In this document: positions 24,942-32,498 of the stretch, piece after piece | How the letters are laid out: every line of letters begins with the position of its first letter | How positions within the stretch are numbered: the stretch's first letter is position 1 | NCBI GenBank assembly: GCA_002726335.1 | Contig: PBSR01000228.1 | Span: 1 to 42,475, forward strand | Direction of reading: 5' to 3' | DNA: 42,475 nucleotides | Source of the DNA: Gemmatimonadaceae bacterium | GTDB lineage: Bacteria; Latescibacterota; UBA2968; UBA8231 | Program-made: the position numbers and the translations under genes | Notes under the pieces: generated by a model | The model's database searches: none | Told to the model about the DNA's origin: nothing | Seen by the model: only the letters and a program-made list of their open reading frames with translations

Positions 24942-25038
24942 CGAACCGATCGAGGCTTGTTGACAGAGCGGGATCACAATAGGGAGAGCTTGCCGCAACT
25001 CCCCAAGGCCCGAACAGGGCCCGGGAGGCGGGGGTGGA

Positions 25039-25067
25039 ATTCTGGCGCCTGCTCGAGCATTTGTCAA
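25039..25067 (-). promoter_or_regulatory. Sigma-70-type promoter upstream of the twelve-gene run
   Basis: Minus strand: TTGACA (25062-25067), a 17-base spacer and CAGAAT (25039-25044; four of six match TATAAT). It lies about 98 bases before the ATG at 24941, inside the gap between this gene and the plus-strand lipoprotein. The leader between promoter and gene contains a small inverted repeat (GGCCC 25007-25011, GGGCC 25017-25021). This is the only good promoter I see before the run. Confidence 0.5.
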
Positions 25068-25118
25068 GTTTCACGACGGCCGTTTTGTGAAGCGCGCTGG
25101 CGCGGACTCGTCGCCGCC

Positions 25119-26330
25119 TTGCTTGCGGCCTGCATGGTCAGTGGTTGCTACTCTGCCCGGCTGATCCGTGACGGAGAGGCGGAGATCGAAGTCGGCCGTC
25201 GGACCGGCCCCGTTGCCATCGACATCGTCGCTGCTCCGACGCCCGACCGGCCGTCAGCCACCGTACGTCTCAGTCATCACCCGGTTCGGCGAATGCGGAA
25301 AGGCGGGGACAGCAGCCTGATCCTGCGGAAACGTCGTGAGGCCCTGGTGGCGCTGGGCGTTGGCCTGCAGTGGTGGGCCTCCTTCCTGTGGCTGCGGGAT
25401 CCGGGGGACCTGAATGGGGCCGCCGCCGTGTCCGTCAACCTGCTGGGCGCCGTGACGTTGTTGACCCGGGGACGGGGGGGCGGATATCTCGGCTGGCTGC
25501 TGCCGGAGACGCTGCGCTACGATTACCTCAGCGATGCCCGGGAGGTCGAGGCGAGCGCCGGTGCACGGGAGCCTCTGGCAAGGATCGTCGTGACCCTGGA
25601 GGCGCCCTACGGACGCTGGAGTGAGACGACCGGTCCTGCCGGGGAAGCGATAGTCCATCTGGTCAATGACCTGGGTCTGGCCTCCTCCCCGGACGACCAC
25701 CCCATACTCGTTACGGCCCGGGCCGCCGGCAGCCGCGAGGTGATCGCCTTCCACCCCGGGGATTTTCTCCATGGCTATTACGCCTTCGCCGCTGGATCGA
25801 GAGTACAGATCCACGGGGAGAACACGATCACCGCCCTGGCCATGGCCCGGACGTATGCTCTCGTCGGTCATCTGGGCGACCGCTACGATGTACGGCTCGA
25901 TGACGGTACCGCTGCGAGGGTTGCCGCCAAGGTGCCGCCCAGACTGGTCCGCTATGGCGCAGCCTCGCGGAGAGAACCACTGAGAACAACCCAGGTCCAC
26001 CTGCTGTCGCCGCACCTGGTGACTGGCGGCAGCAGTACTGTGCTGCGACCGGGACAGAGCGCCCGACTGCTGTTCGGACTGGAGTACGCCGGGGAAGAGA
26101 ACCCGGGCGAGCTGCACCTCAGCCTGCGGCGCACCGGAACGGCTGCCGTGCTCGAGATACCGTCCCCGGTCCGGCTCGGACGCCTCCGCTCCGGGCGGCG
26201 GACGGCGAGATCGGTCGGCGTCAGTTGCCCTCTGGATGCTCCCCCGGGACGACATGTCGTTCAGTTGCTCGTCGATGCCGACGGCATCACCGTGGCCGAA
26301 GCTGAACTCACTGTGGAAGTGGTCCCATGA
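25119..26330 (+). CDS. Lipoprotein of unknown function; 5' end uncertain
   Basis: About 398-403 residues. The stop (26328-26330) overlaps the ATG of the CRTAC1-type gene (ATGA). The first residues visible in frame are RWRGLVAALLAACMVSGCYS, a perfect lipoprotein signal with lipobox MVSGC. The only standard in-frame starts are TTG at 25119 and ATG at 25134, both inside the hydrophobic core and too late for a signal. A GTG at 25087 (VKR...) is two bases out of frame; removing one GC from the GCGCGC at 25092-25097 would join it to the lipoprotein signal. So either a frameshift (real or assembly error) or a non-standard start. No named domain; two hydrophobic stretches (ALGVGLQWWASFLWL, VSVNLLGAVTLL) precede a beta-rich part ending in an Ig-like segment. 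Confidence 0.65.
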   Translation: MLAACMVSGCYSARLIRDGEAEIEVGRRTGPVAIDIVAAPTPDRPSATVRLSHHPVRRMRKGGDSSLILRKRREALVALGVGLQWWASFLWLRDPGDLNGAAAVSVNLLGAVTLLTRGRGGGYLGWLLPETLRYDYLSDAREVEASAGAREPLARIVVTLEAPYGRWSETTGPAGEAIVHLVNDLGLASSPDDHPILVTARAAGSREVIAFHPGDFLHGYYAFAAGSRVQIHGENTITALAMARTYALVGHLGDRYDVRLDDGTAARVAAKVPPRLVRYGAASRREPLRTTQVHLLSPHLVTGGSSTVLRPGQSARLLFGLEYAGEENPGELHLSLRRTGTAAVLEIPSPVRLGRLRSGRRTARSVGVSCPLDAPPGRHVVQLLVDADGITVAEAELTVEVVP

Positions 26331-27937
26331 AGCTTGTCGCCACCATGGCCACCGCGTTGCTGTGCAGCGGCGGTGTGGCGGCCGAGTTCGTCGATGTGGC
26401 GGAGTCTGCCGGGGTGACCTTCGTGCACTTCAGCGACAGCAGCCCGGAGAAACTGCTGCCGGAAGCGATGGGTGGGGGTCTGGCCCTGTTCGACAGTGAT
26501 GCCGATGGTGACGTCGACCTCTACTTCGTCAACGGCCGGCCGTTGTCCGGAGGGTCCACCGATGTCGCGCCGGTCAACGCTTTGTTCCTGAATGAGTCTC
26601 TCGGAGACGACTGGTCTTTCACCCGGAGTCCGGGAGCTCTCGGTGCGGCGGGTGACGGCTACGGCATGGGGGCCTGTGTCGGCGACTACGACAGGGACGG
26701 GCGCGTCGATCTCTACGTGACCAACGTCGGTCCCGACCGACTGTACCACGGAACCGACTCCGGGTACGTGGACGTGACGGCAGTGGCTGGTGTCGGCTCT
26801 GAGGGCTGGGGGACAGCCTGCTCCTTCGCCGACCTGGACGGCGACGGCTGGCAGGATCTTTACGTGGTCAACTACCTGCGTGACACAGTGCACGATCCGG
26901 TCGGCTGCGAACGGGACGGCCGGCACATGTACTGCCACCCACGGGAGTTCGCTGCCGAGCCCGATATCCTCTACCGCAACGACGGTGGACGTTTCCTCGA
27001 TGTCAGCCGGGCGGCGGCCATCGATGATGGCGTGCGCGGCAAAGGACTGGGGCTGGCGATCCTCGACTACGACGCCGATGCCGACCTCGACGTCTACGTC
27101 GCCAATGACACGGAGGCCAACTTCCTCTACCGGAATTCAGGCGAGTCTTTCGTGGAGATCGGCGAGCTGGCCGGGTGTGCCTACAACGAGGACGCCCGCG
27201 CCGAGGCGGGAATGGGGGTGGCTGCCGCCGACGTCGATGGGGACGGCGACGCCGACCTCTATGTCGGTAATTTCGAACTCGAGACGAATACCCTGTACCT
27301 GAACGAGGGCCGAGACCTGTTCACCGATATCACCGTGGCCGCCGGACTCAGCTCCCTCTCCCGTCGATGGCTGACCTTCGCCGTCCTGTTCTTCGACTAC
27401 GACAACGATGGCGACGAAGATCTGTTCACCGCCAACGGCCACCTGCAGAATGACCTGGCCCTGCACGATGGCCGCATCGGCTCGGATGAGCCCGATCAGC
27501 TCTTGCGCAACGAGGGTGTGGCTCCACCGAGATTCACCGACGTCTCAGCCACGGCGGGAGACTACTTCTCACAGACCATGACGAGCCGAGCGGCGGCGGC
27601 CGCCGACCTCGACGCCGACGGGGACCTCGATCTTGTCGTCACCCACCTGGGCCAGTCGCCGGCGCTGCTCAAGAACACCGACCCGGCAGCCGGAGACTGG
27701 CTGCGGCTGCAACTGGAGCCTGGACGGGTGGGCTCGAGAGCGACGGTGTTCTCCGGCGGCACGGTGGTCAGTAAACAGCTCGTGGGTGGTACCGGATACC
27801 TGAGCCAGGGGGATGGATCACTCTGGTTCGGACTGGGTGAGGCTGGCCGCGTGGATTCGGTGCGCGTCGTCGATCCGGGAGGCCGGACGACGGTCTACCG
27901 TGACGTCGACATCAATGGCACCCTGCGCCACCACTGA
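26327..27937 (+). CDS. Secreted CRTAC1-type FG-GAP/VCBS beta-propeller with ASPIC/UnbV domain
   Basis: 536 residues. Signal peptide MKLVATMATALLCSGGVAA. Repeated VCBS loops (DSDADGDVDLYFV, DYDRDGRVDLYVT, DLDGDGWQDLYVV, DVDGDGDADLYVG, DYDNDGDEDLFTA) and the CRTAC1-type insert with CERDGRHMYCHPREF. The C-terminal ASPIC-like part is GGTGYLSQGDGSLWFGL then VDSVRVVDPGG. It is a paralogue of 405-2057 by shared order and inserts. Its start overlaps the stop of the lipoprotein upstream, so translation is coupled and the two may act as a pair at the cell surface. Convergent with the receptor-L lipoprotein, with an 18-base gap. Confidence 0.93.
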   Translation: MKLVATMATALLCSGGVAAEFVDVAESAGVTFVHFSDSSPEKLLPEAMGGGLALFDSDADGDVDLYFVNGRPLSGGSTDVAPVNALFLNESLGDDWSFTRSPGALGAAGDGYGMGACVGDYDRDGRVDLYVTNVGPDRLYHGTDSGYVDVTAVAGVGSEGWGTACSFADLDGDGWQDLYVVNYLRDTVHDPVGCERDGRHMYCHPREFAAEPDILYRNDGGRFLDVSRAAAIDDGVRGKGLGLAILDYDADADLDVYVANDTEANFLYRNSGESFVEIGELAGCAYNEDARAEAGMGVAAADVDGDGDADLYVGNFELETNTLYLNEGRDLFTDITVAAGLSSLSRRWLTFAVLFFDYDNDGDEDLFTANGHLQNDLALHDGRIGSDEPDQLLRNEGVAPPRFTDVSATAGDYFSQTMTSRAAAAADLDADGDLDLVVTHLGQSPALLKNTDPAAGDWLRLQLEPGRVGSRATVFSGGTVVSKQLVGGTGYLSQGDGSLWFGLGEAGRVDSVRVVDPGGRTTVYRDVDINGTLRHH

Positions 27938-27955
27938 GGTGCCCGGCGAATCCGG

Positions 27956-29341
27956 TCATTCGGCCAGTCCGGTGAAGCCGCCGACGATCTGCACTTCACC
28001 CTCGAAACCGTGGTCGCGCAGCTGTTCGACGAGATCGGCGATCTGGTCGAGGGGCTGTCTCTCATTGATGAACAGTGCCTGCTCGCCGCCCAGGGTGTCG
28101 AGACCGGCCAGCCCCTGGATATCGTCCAGAGCATCGTTGAACTGCAGAATCAGATCGCCCTCGACGGTTCGGAGGTGACTCAATCCGTCCAGGTTGAGCA
28201 GACGCGTTCCGGCGATGACCAGGTCACCGTGGAGTCGATCCAGTTCGGCGAACTCCATCTCCTGCAGAGCACAATCCAGGGGATCGCAGGTGAGCCTCAT
28301 GCCGCCGGCCCGTTGCAGGCGTGGCAGGCGCACGGTGGCCAGGACCGTGTTGTCGACGAGCTCGAAGCCGCCGTCGACCCGGGACAACCCGTCGAGAAAG
28401 GCAACCGTCGACAGCCGGGACAGCCCGCGGAGCGACAGAGCCCCCCCGATCTCGGTCAGATTCGTCAGCTCCTCGACAACCTGGAGCGAATCGTCGGCCG
28501 CCAGAACGAACGACCCCTCGATCAGCTCGAGTTGCCCGAGACCGGACAGCGCGTGCAGGGAGTTGTCCGTCACCTCCAGTGAGCCGCCCACACTCAACAA
28601 CCCGGCGGGAGCGACGAGTGTGTCGATGCTGTTGCTCTCCACCTGCATACCGCCCTGGACGCGGGCCAGGCGCTGCAGGCCCGGCAGTCTCAGCGCCGTG
28701 CCGTGATTGTTCAGAATCTGCAGGCTGCCGCCGATGCGGATCAGCTTCCCAAAGCCTGACACGACACGCAGACCATCGTACCCGGCGATGCGCAAATCGC
28801 CATCCAGCCGATCGAGAGCGGCGAACCCGCCGAGATCGGCCGGTCCGTTGCCCTCGAGGACGATGCTGCCGTTCAGTCTCTCCAGCCGGGGGAAGACGCC
28901 AACGGTGTGCAGAACCGGGTTGCCCCTGACCACGAGATCTCCGGCCACGTGCTGCAAGCCGTCGAGGGGGAGACGCTGCAGACCGGGATTGTCGCGGATC
29001 AGCAGGCTGCCCTCGACCTGGACCAGGGAGTCGAGCCCGGTCAGGTCGGTATCACCGATTCCTTCCAGGATGAGATCGCCGCCGATGGCGAAGGCCGTGA
29101 CTGCCATCAGCTCATTGATGTCCGTCTGAGAAGTGATCACCCGGTCTCCGGGGATCAGAACCGGCGGCGGCGCCTCGCCGCCGGCTGGCGACGGTCCACC
29201 GCCGTCATCAGTGGGGGACGTGACGACAGCGCCTTTGGAGCCCGAGCAGGCGGATCCCAGCAGGGCCAAGCAGAGAGCGACTGGCCCGGCAGCGCGTTTG
29301 ACGACACTGGAAAACGGCAGATACCTTCGCTGCTTGCGCAT
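27956..29341 (-). CDS. Lipoprotein of receptor-L-domain/LRR-like repeats
   Basis: 461 residues. The lipobox is LLGSAC after a long, basic n-region (MRKQRRYLPFSSVVKR). A Gly/Pro/Ser linker follows (DDGGGPSPAGGEAPPP). From about residue 70 come roughly fourteen repeats of 22-28 residues of the form L..V.G.L.I..N..L..L.GL, for example GDLILEGIGDTDLTGLDSL, VEGSLLIRDNPGLQRLPLDG and VGGSLEVTDNSLHALSGLG. This is the solenoid of receptor-L-like domains found on surface proteins, probably for binding. The gene is divergent from the enolase-superfamily gene with only 30 bases between starts, so its promoter must overlap that gene. Confidence 0.88.
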   Translation of the reverse strand: MRKQRRYLPFSSVVKRAAGPVALCLALLGSACSGSKGAVVTSPTDDGGGPSPAGGEAPPPVLIPGDRVITSQTDINELMAVTAFAIGGDLILEGIGDTDLTGLDSLVQVEGSLLIRDNPGLQRLPLDGLQHVAGDLVVRGNPVLHTVGVFPRLERLNGSIVLEGNGPADLGGFAALDRLDGDLRIAGYDGLRVVSGFGKLIRIGGSLQILNNHGTALRLPGLQRLARVQGGMQVESNSIDTLVAPAGLLSVGGSLEVTDNSLHALSGLGQLELIEGSFVLAADDSLQVVEELTNLTEIGGALSLRGLSRLSTVAFLDGLSRVDGGFELVDNTVLATVRLPRLQRAGGMRLTCDPLDCALQEMEFAELDRLHGDLVIAGTRLLNLDGLSHLRTVEGDLILQFNDALDDIQGLAGLDTLGGEQALFINERQPLDQIADLVEQLRDHGFEGEVQIVGGFTGLAE

Positions 29342-29371
29342 CTACTCTTCCCGCCACCTTCCGGAGACGAC

Positions 29372-30640
29372 ATGACAGAGGTCGAGAGCAACGTCCAGAC
29401 GAGCTCGCGCCCGAGTGAACTCAGAATCACCGACATGCGAATCTGCGACGTCATGCGCAACCCGCTGCGCGGACTCATCCTGCGCCTCGACACCAACCAG
29501 GGCATCAGCGGGTATGGTGATATCCGCGATGGCGCCAGCAAGACCTATGCACTGACTCTGAAGAGCCGCATCCTCGGTGAGAACCCGTGCAACGTCGACC
29601 GCATCTTCCGCAAGATCAAGCAGTTTGGTCATCATGCCAGGCAGGGCGGTGGTGTCTGTGCCGTCGAGATGGCCCTGATGGATCTGGCGGGCAAGGCCTA
29701 CGGTGTGCCCGCCTATCAGCTGGCGGGTGGCAAGTTCCGTGACAAAATCCTCTGCTATTGCGACACACCCTCCGTTGCCGACGGCCGCGAGATGGGACAG
29801 CGGCTGAAAGCCCGGATGGAGATGGGATTCCGCTTCCTGAAGATGGACGTCGGCATCGGCCTGCTGCGCGGGGTGCCCGACGCCATCATCGCCCCCCCTC
29901 AGATGCTGCAGACGCAGACCGTCATGCACCAGTTCACCGGGATTCAGATCACCGACAAGGGGATCGATATCCTGTGCGAGTACGTCGCCCGGGTGCGCGA
30001 AACCATCGGCTATGAGATCCCCCTTGCCGTCGATCACTTCGGACACATCGGTGTCGAGTCCTGCATTCGGCTCGGCAAAGCGCTCGACCAGTTCTCCCTG
30101 GCCTGGTATGAAGACATGATCCCCTGGCAGTTCCCCGACCAGTGGAAGCGCCTGGCCGACGCCGTCGACACGCCGGTCTGTACCGGCGAAGACATCTACC
30201 TGAAGGAGGACTTCCGGGCCCTGTTCGACCAGCGGGCCATCGCCGTCGCCCACCCCGATCTGGCCAGTTCCGGCGGCATCCTGGAGACGAAAAAGATCTG
30301 CGACATGGCCCAGGAAGCCGGCGTCGCCATGGCTTTCCACATGGCCATGTCTCCCGTTGCGGCGCTGGCCGCCGTGCACTGCGCCGCGGCGTCGGAGAAT
30401 TTCATGGTTCTCGAGAATCACAGTGTCGACGAGCTCGACACGTGGAGCCGTATGGTCGACGGTCTGCCCGTGCCCCTGATCCAGGATGGTTACATCCAGG
30501 TGCCGGAAGGTCCCGGCCTCGGTTTCACCGATGTTGACGAAGAGGTCCTGCGGGCCCATCTCAGCGACAGGGATCCGGGATACTTTGCGCCGACAGACGA
30601 GTGGAACGCGGTCCGCGCTCACGATCGTCTGTGGAGTTGA
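29372..30640 (+). CDS. Mandelate racemase/muconate lactonizing enzyme-type (enolase superfamily) enzyme
   Basis: 422 residues from ATG with GGAG seven bases upstream; a longer open frame further 5' overlaps the divergent lipoprotein. A cytoplasmic enzyme of the enolase superfamily, which abstracts a proton next to a carboxylate, usually in sugar-acid breakdown. Metal ligands Asp221, Glu247 and Glu273 (AVDHFGH, WYEDMIP, TGEDIY) and the Asp296/His323 dyad (AHPDLASSGG, AFHMAMSP) have the same spacings (26, 26 and 27) as D195/E221/E247 and D270/H297 of mandelate racemase. Glu348 (LENH) may match its E317. The other base position is changed: Lys157-Met-Asp159 in place of KxK. About 33 extra residues (from GLLRGVPDAIIAPPQ) lie between that strand and Asp221. 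Substrate unknown; racemase or dehydratase possible. Confidence 0.9.
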   Translation: MTEVESNVQTSSRPSELRITDMRICDVMRNPLRGLILRLDTNQGISGYGDIRDGASKTYALTLKSRILGENPCNVDRIFRKIKQFGHHARQGGGVCAVEMALMDLAGKAYGVPAYQLAGGKFRDKILCYCDTPSVADGREMGQRLKARMEMGFRFLKMDVGIGLLRGVPDAIIAPPQMLQTQTVMHQFTGIQITDKGIDILCEYVARVRETIGYEIPLAVDHFGHIGVESCIRLGKALDQFSLAWYEDMIPWQFPDQWKRLADAVDTPVCTGEDIYLKEDFRALFDQRAIAVAHPDLASSGGILETKKICDMAQEAGVAMAFHMAMSPVAALAAVHCAAASENFMVLENHSVDELDTWSRMVDGLPVPLIQDGYIQVPEGPGLGFTDVDEEVLRAHLSDRDPGYFAPTDEWNAVRAHDRLWS

Positions 30641-30645
30641 GAGCG

Positions 30646-30672
30646 AGGGCTGACGCAGATACGCAGCCCTTT
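30646..30672 (+). terminator. Possible weak terminator after the enolase-superfamily gene
   Basis: AGGGCTG (30646-30652) pairs with CAGCCCT (30664-30670) around an 11-base loop, followed by TTTG. Short stem and short T-run make this a weak call. If real, the TPR gene at 30709 begins a separate unit. Confidence 0.4.
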
Positions 30673-30708
30673 GCCTGGTCCTGTGCCGAGTTGTAGTCTC
30701 AGGAAACG

Positions 30709-32460
30709 ATGACGCCTGTGAAGCAACAGTATCATGTACTGCTGGGCCTGCTGTGGCTGGGAGGACTCGCCACGCCTGCCGTATCGGACTTCGCGCAGCT
30801 GCAGAGCGTTCGGGCGGCCATCGTTACGTTGAAGCAGGGCCACCGCGACAGTGCCGAGGCGCAGTTGCGGCGACTCATCCTCGAGCAGCCGCGGGATCCA
30901 CTCAGTCAACAGGCTCTCGGAACCCTGCACCTGAGTGCGGGCCGTCTCGACAGTGCCCGTCGACACTTTCAGCAGGCGGTCGACCTGGACTCGACGCTGG
31001 CCGAGTCCCATCACGGAGTGGCCATCGTCTCCGCCTATGCCAGCGACTGGTCCCGCGCCTTCGAGCGCTTCGGCTCGGCCCTCGACCTCGATCCTGGCAA
31101 CCCCGTGTTCCATTATAATGCCGGAATCGTCTACGACCACCTGGGCCGCCTCGAGGAATCCGAGGCCGCCTTCCGCAGCGCCCTGCTGGTCGATCCCTGG
31201 AACGACGAGGCACGGCGGTACCTGGCCTCGGTTCTGCTCTATCAGAACGAGCCGGACGAGGCCCTCGAACAGTATGCTGCGGCGTGCCGCCTGGCGCCGA
31301 CCGAGGCGAAGAACTGGTACGGCGTGGGCCGCGTGCAGGCGCGCCTCGGAGCCGATTCTCTGGCCACCGTCGCCCTGGAGCGAGCCTGTCAGCTGGACAC
31401 GTCCTTCCAAAAGGCGGTGTACAATCTGAGCCTCCTCTACCGGAGGCTCGGACGTACCGAAGACAGCCGCCTCGCCCTGGAACGCTCGCGCCTCCTGCAG
31501 GACCGTCAAGGCGCCATCAAGGAACGCGTCGAGCTGAAGATGGCCGATCCCGATCCCGCCCGTGTGCAGTTCCGGCTGGCGGGCCTCTACAGTCGGCGCG
31601 GCCGGCCTTCGGGGGCCCGGGCTCGCCTGCTGCGGGCACGGCGCCTGGGTCTGGAGGATCGAGACGCCGGCCGGATCCTGCCGACGGAGACGATGCCAGC
31701 CGATCGCATCGAACACCTGGCCGGCCTGGAGTTCATGAAGTTCTTCGAATACCCGCTGGCCATCTCGCACTATCGGGCCGCCGTCGATCTGGCGCCCGAA
31801 GATGCGACCCATCGTCGCGGCCTCGGCCTGGCGCTGGTGAAATCAGAGCGGTACGACGAGGCCATTATCGCCTATCGTGAGTCCCTGCGGCAGCAGGCTG
31901 ACCTGTGTCCGGCGCTCAACGATCTCGCTCTGGTCATGTTCAAGGAGCGCGCCGACCCCGAACAGGCGATCGCCTTGATGGAAGAAGCCGTGAGGGTGCG
32001 ACCCGAAGAGAAGATCTACCGCTACAATCTGGGCCACATCCTGCACTCCGTCGGCCGCTTCGCCGATGCGGCGAGTCGCTTCGAGCAAGTGCTGGCGCTT
32101 GATTCGACGTCGGCGCTGACCCTCTACAGCCTGGGCGTGTCGCAGATTCGCCTCGGTCAGCACGACCACGCCCGCCAAAGGCTTCTGCAGGCCCTGGTGA
32201 TCAACCCCGAGTACGGCGCCGCGTACTTCGAGCTGGCCCAGGCACTGGAGGCGATGGGAGACCTCGACGAGGCCGTCGAGGCCTACCGCAGCTGCCTGCG
32301 ACTGGAGCCACTCTATAAGTACGCGCACTATGGTCTGGGTCAGGCCCTGGCAAAGCTCGGACGGGTCGATGAGTCCCAACCGCACCTCGAGCGCTTCGCC
32401 GAGCTGCCCGATCACAAGAAGCCGGAATTCATGTTCTACGCCCCACCAGATGCGCAGTAG
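30709..32460 (+). CDS. Secreted TPR-repeat protein
   Basis: 583 residues. Signal peptide-like start (YHVLLGLLWLGGLATPAVS); AGGAAACG sits before the ATG. The rest is about fifteen tetratricopeptide repeats (for example LGTLHLSAGRLDSARRHFQQ and YSLGVSQIRLGQHDHARQ), with a less regular part in the middle (residues ~255-340). No catalytic domain. It is followed after 38 bases by the FG-GAP-ASPIC-beta-helix gene. The fusion at 2054-4351 joins the same kinds of domains in one chain, so this protein probably partners the next gene product in the periplasm or at the surface. Confidence 0.9.
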   Translation: MTPVKQQYHVLLGLLWLGGLATPAVSDFAQLQSVRAAIVTLKQGHRDSAEAQLRRLILEQPRDPLSQQALGTLHLSAGRLDSARRHFQQAVDLDSTLAESHHGVAIVSAYASDWSRAFERFGSALDLDPGNPVFHYNAGIVYDHLGRLEESEAAFRSALLVDPWNDEARRYLASVLLYQNEPDEALEQYAAACRLAPTEAKNWYGVGRVQARLGADSLATVALERACQLDTSFQKAVYNLSLLYRRLGRTEDSRLALERSRLLQDRQGAIKERVELKMADPDPARVQFRLAGLYSRRGRPSGARARLLRARRLGLEDRDAGRILPTETMPADRIEHLAGLEFMKFFEYPLAISHYRAAVDLAPEDATHRRGLGLALVKSERYDEAIIAYRESLRQQADLCPALNDLALVMFKERADPEQAIALMEEAVRVRPEEKIYRYNLGHILHSVGRFADAASRFEQVLALDSTSALTLYSLGVSQIRLGQHDHARQRLLQALVINPEYGAAYFELAQALEAMGDLDEAVEAYRSCLRLEPLYKYAHYGLGQALAKLGRVDESQPHLERFAELPDHKKPEFMFYAPPDAQ

Positions 32461-32498
32461 AAGGCAGTGAACATCGCCCGCAGACGAGGTTAGAGGCC

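Noticed and set aside
24960..24980. TTGACA on the plus strand with CACAAT nearby as promoter for the 25119 lipoprotein
   Set aside because: The two hexamers are only nine bases apart and nothing fits a -10 at 16-18 bases.
23082..25118. Very long plus-strand open frame (over 1000 codons in all) running antisense to the PorV-like and discoidin genes
   Set aside because: It has no signal, domain or RBS and is the antisense shadow of GC-rich minus-strand genes; only its last part (from about 25101) is a real gene.
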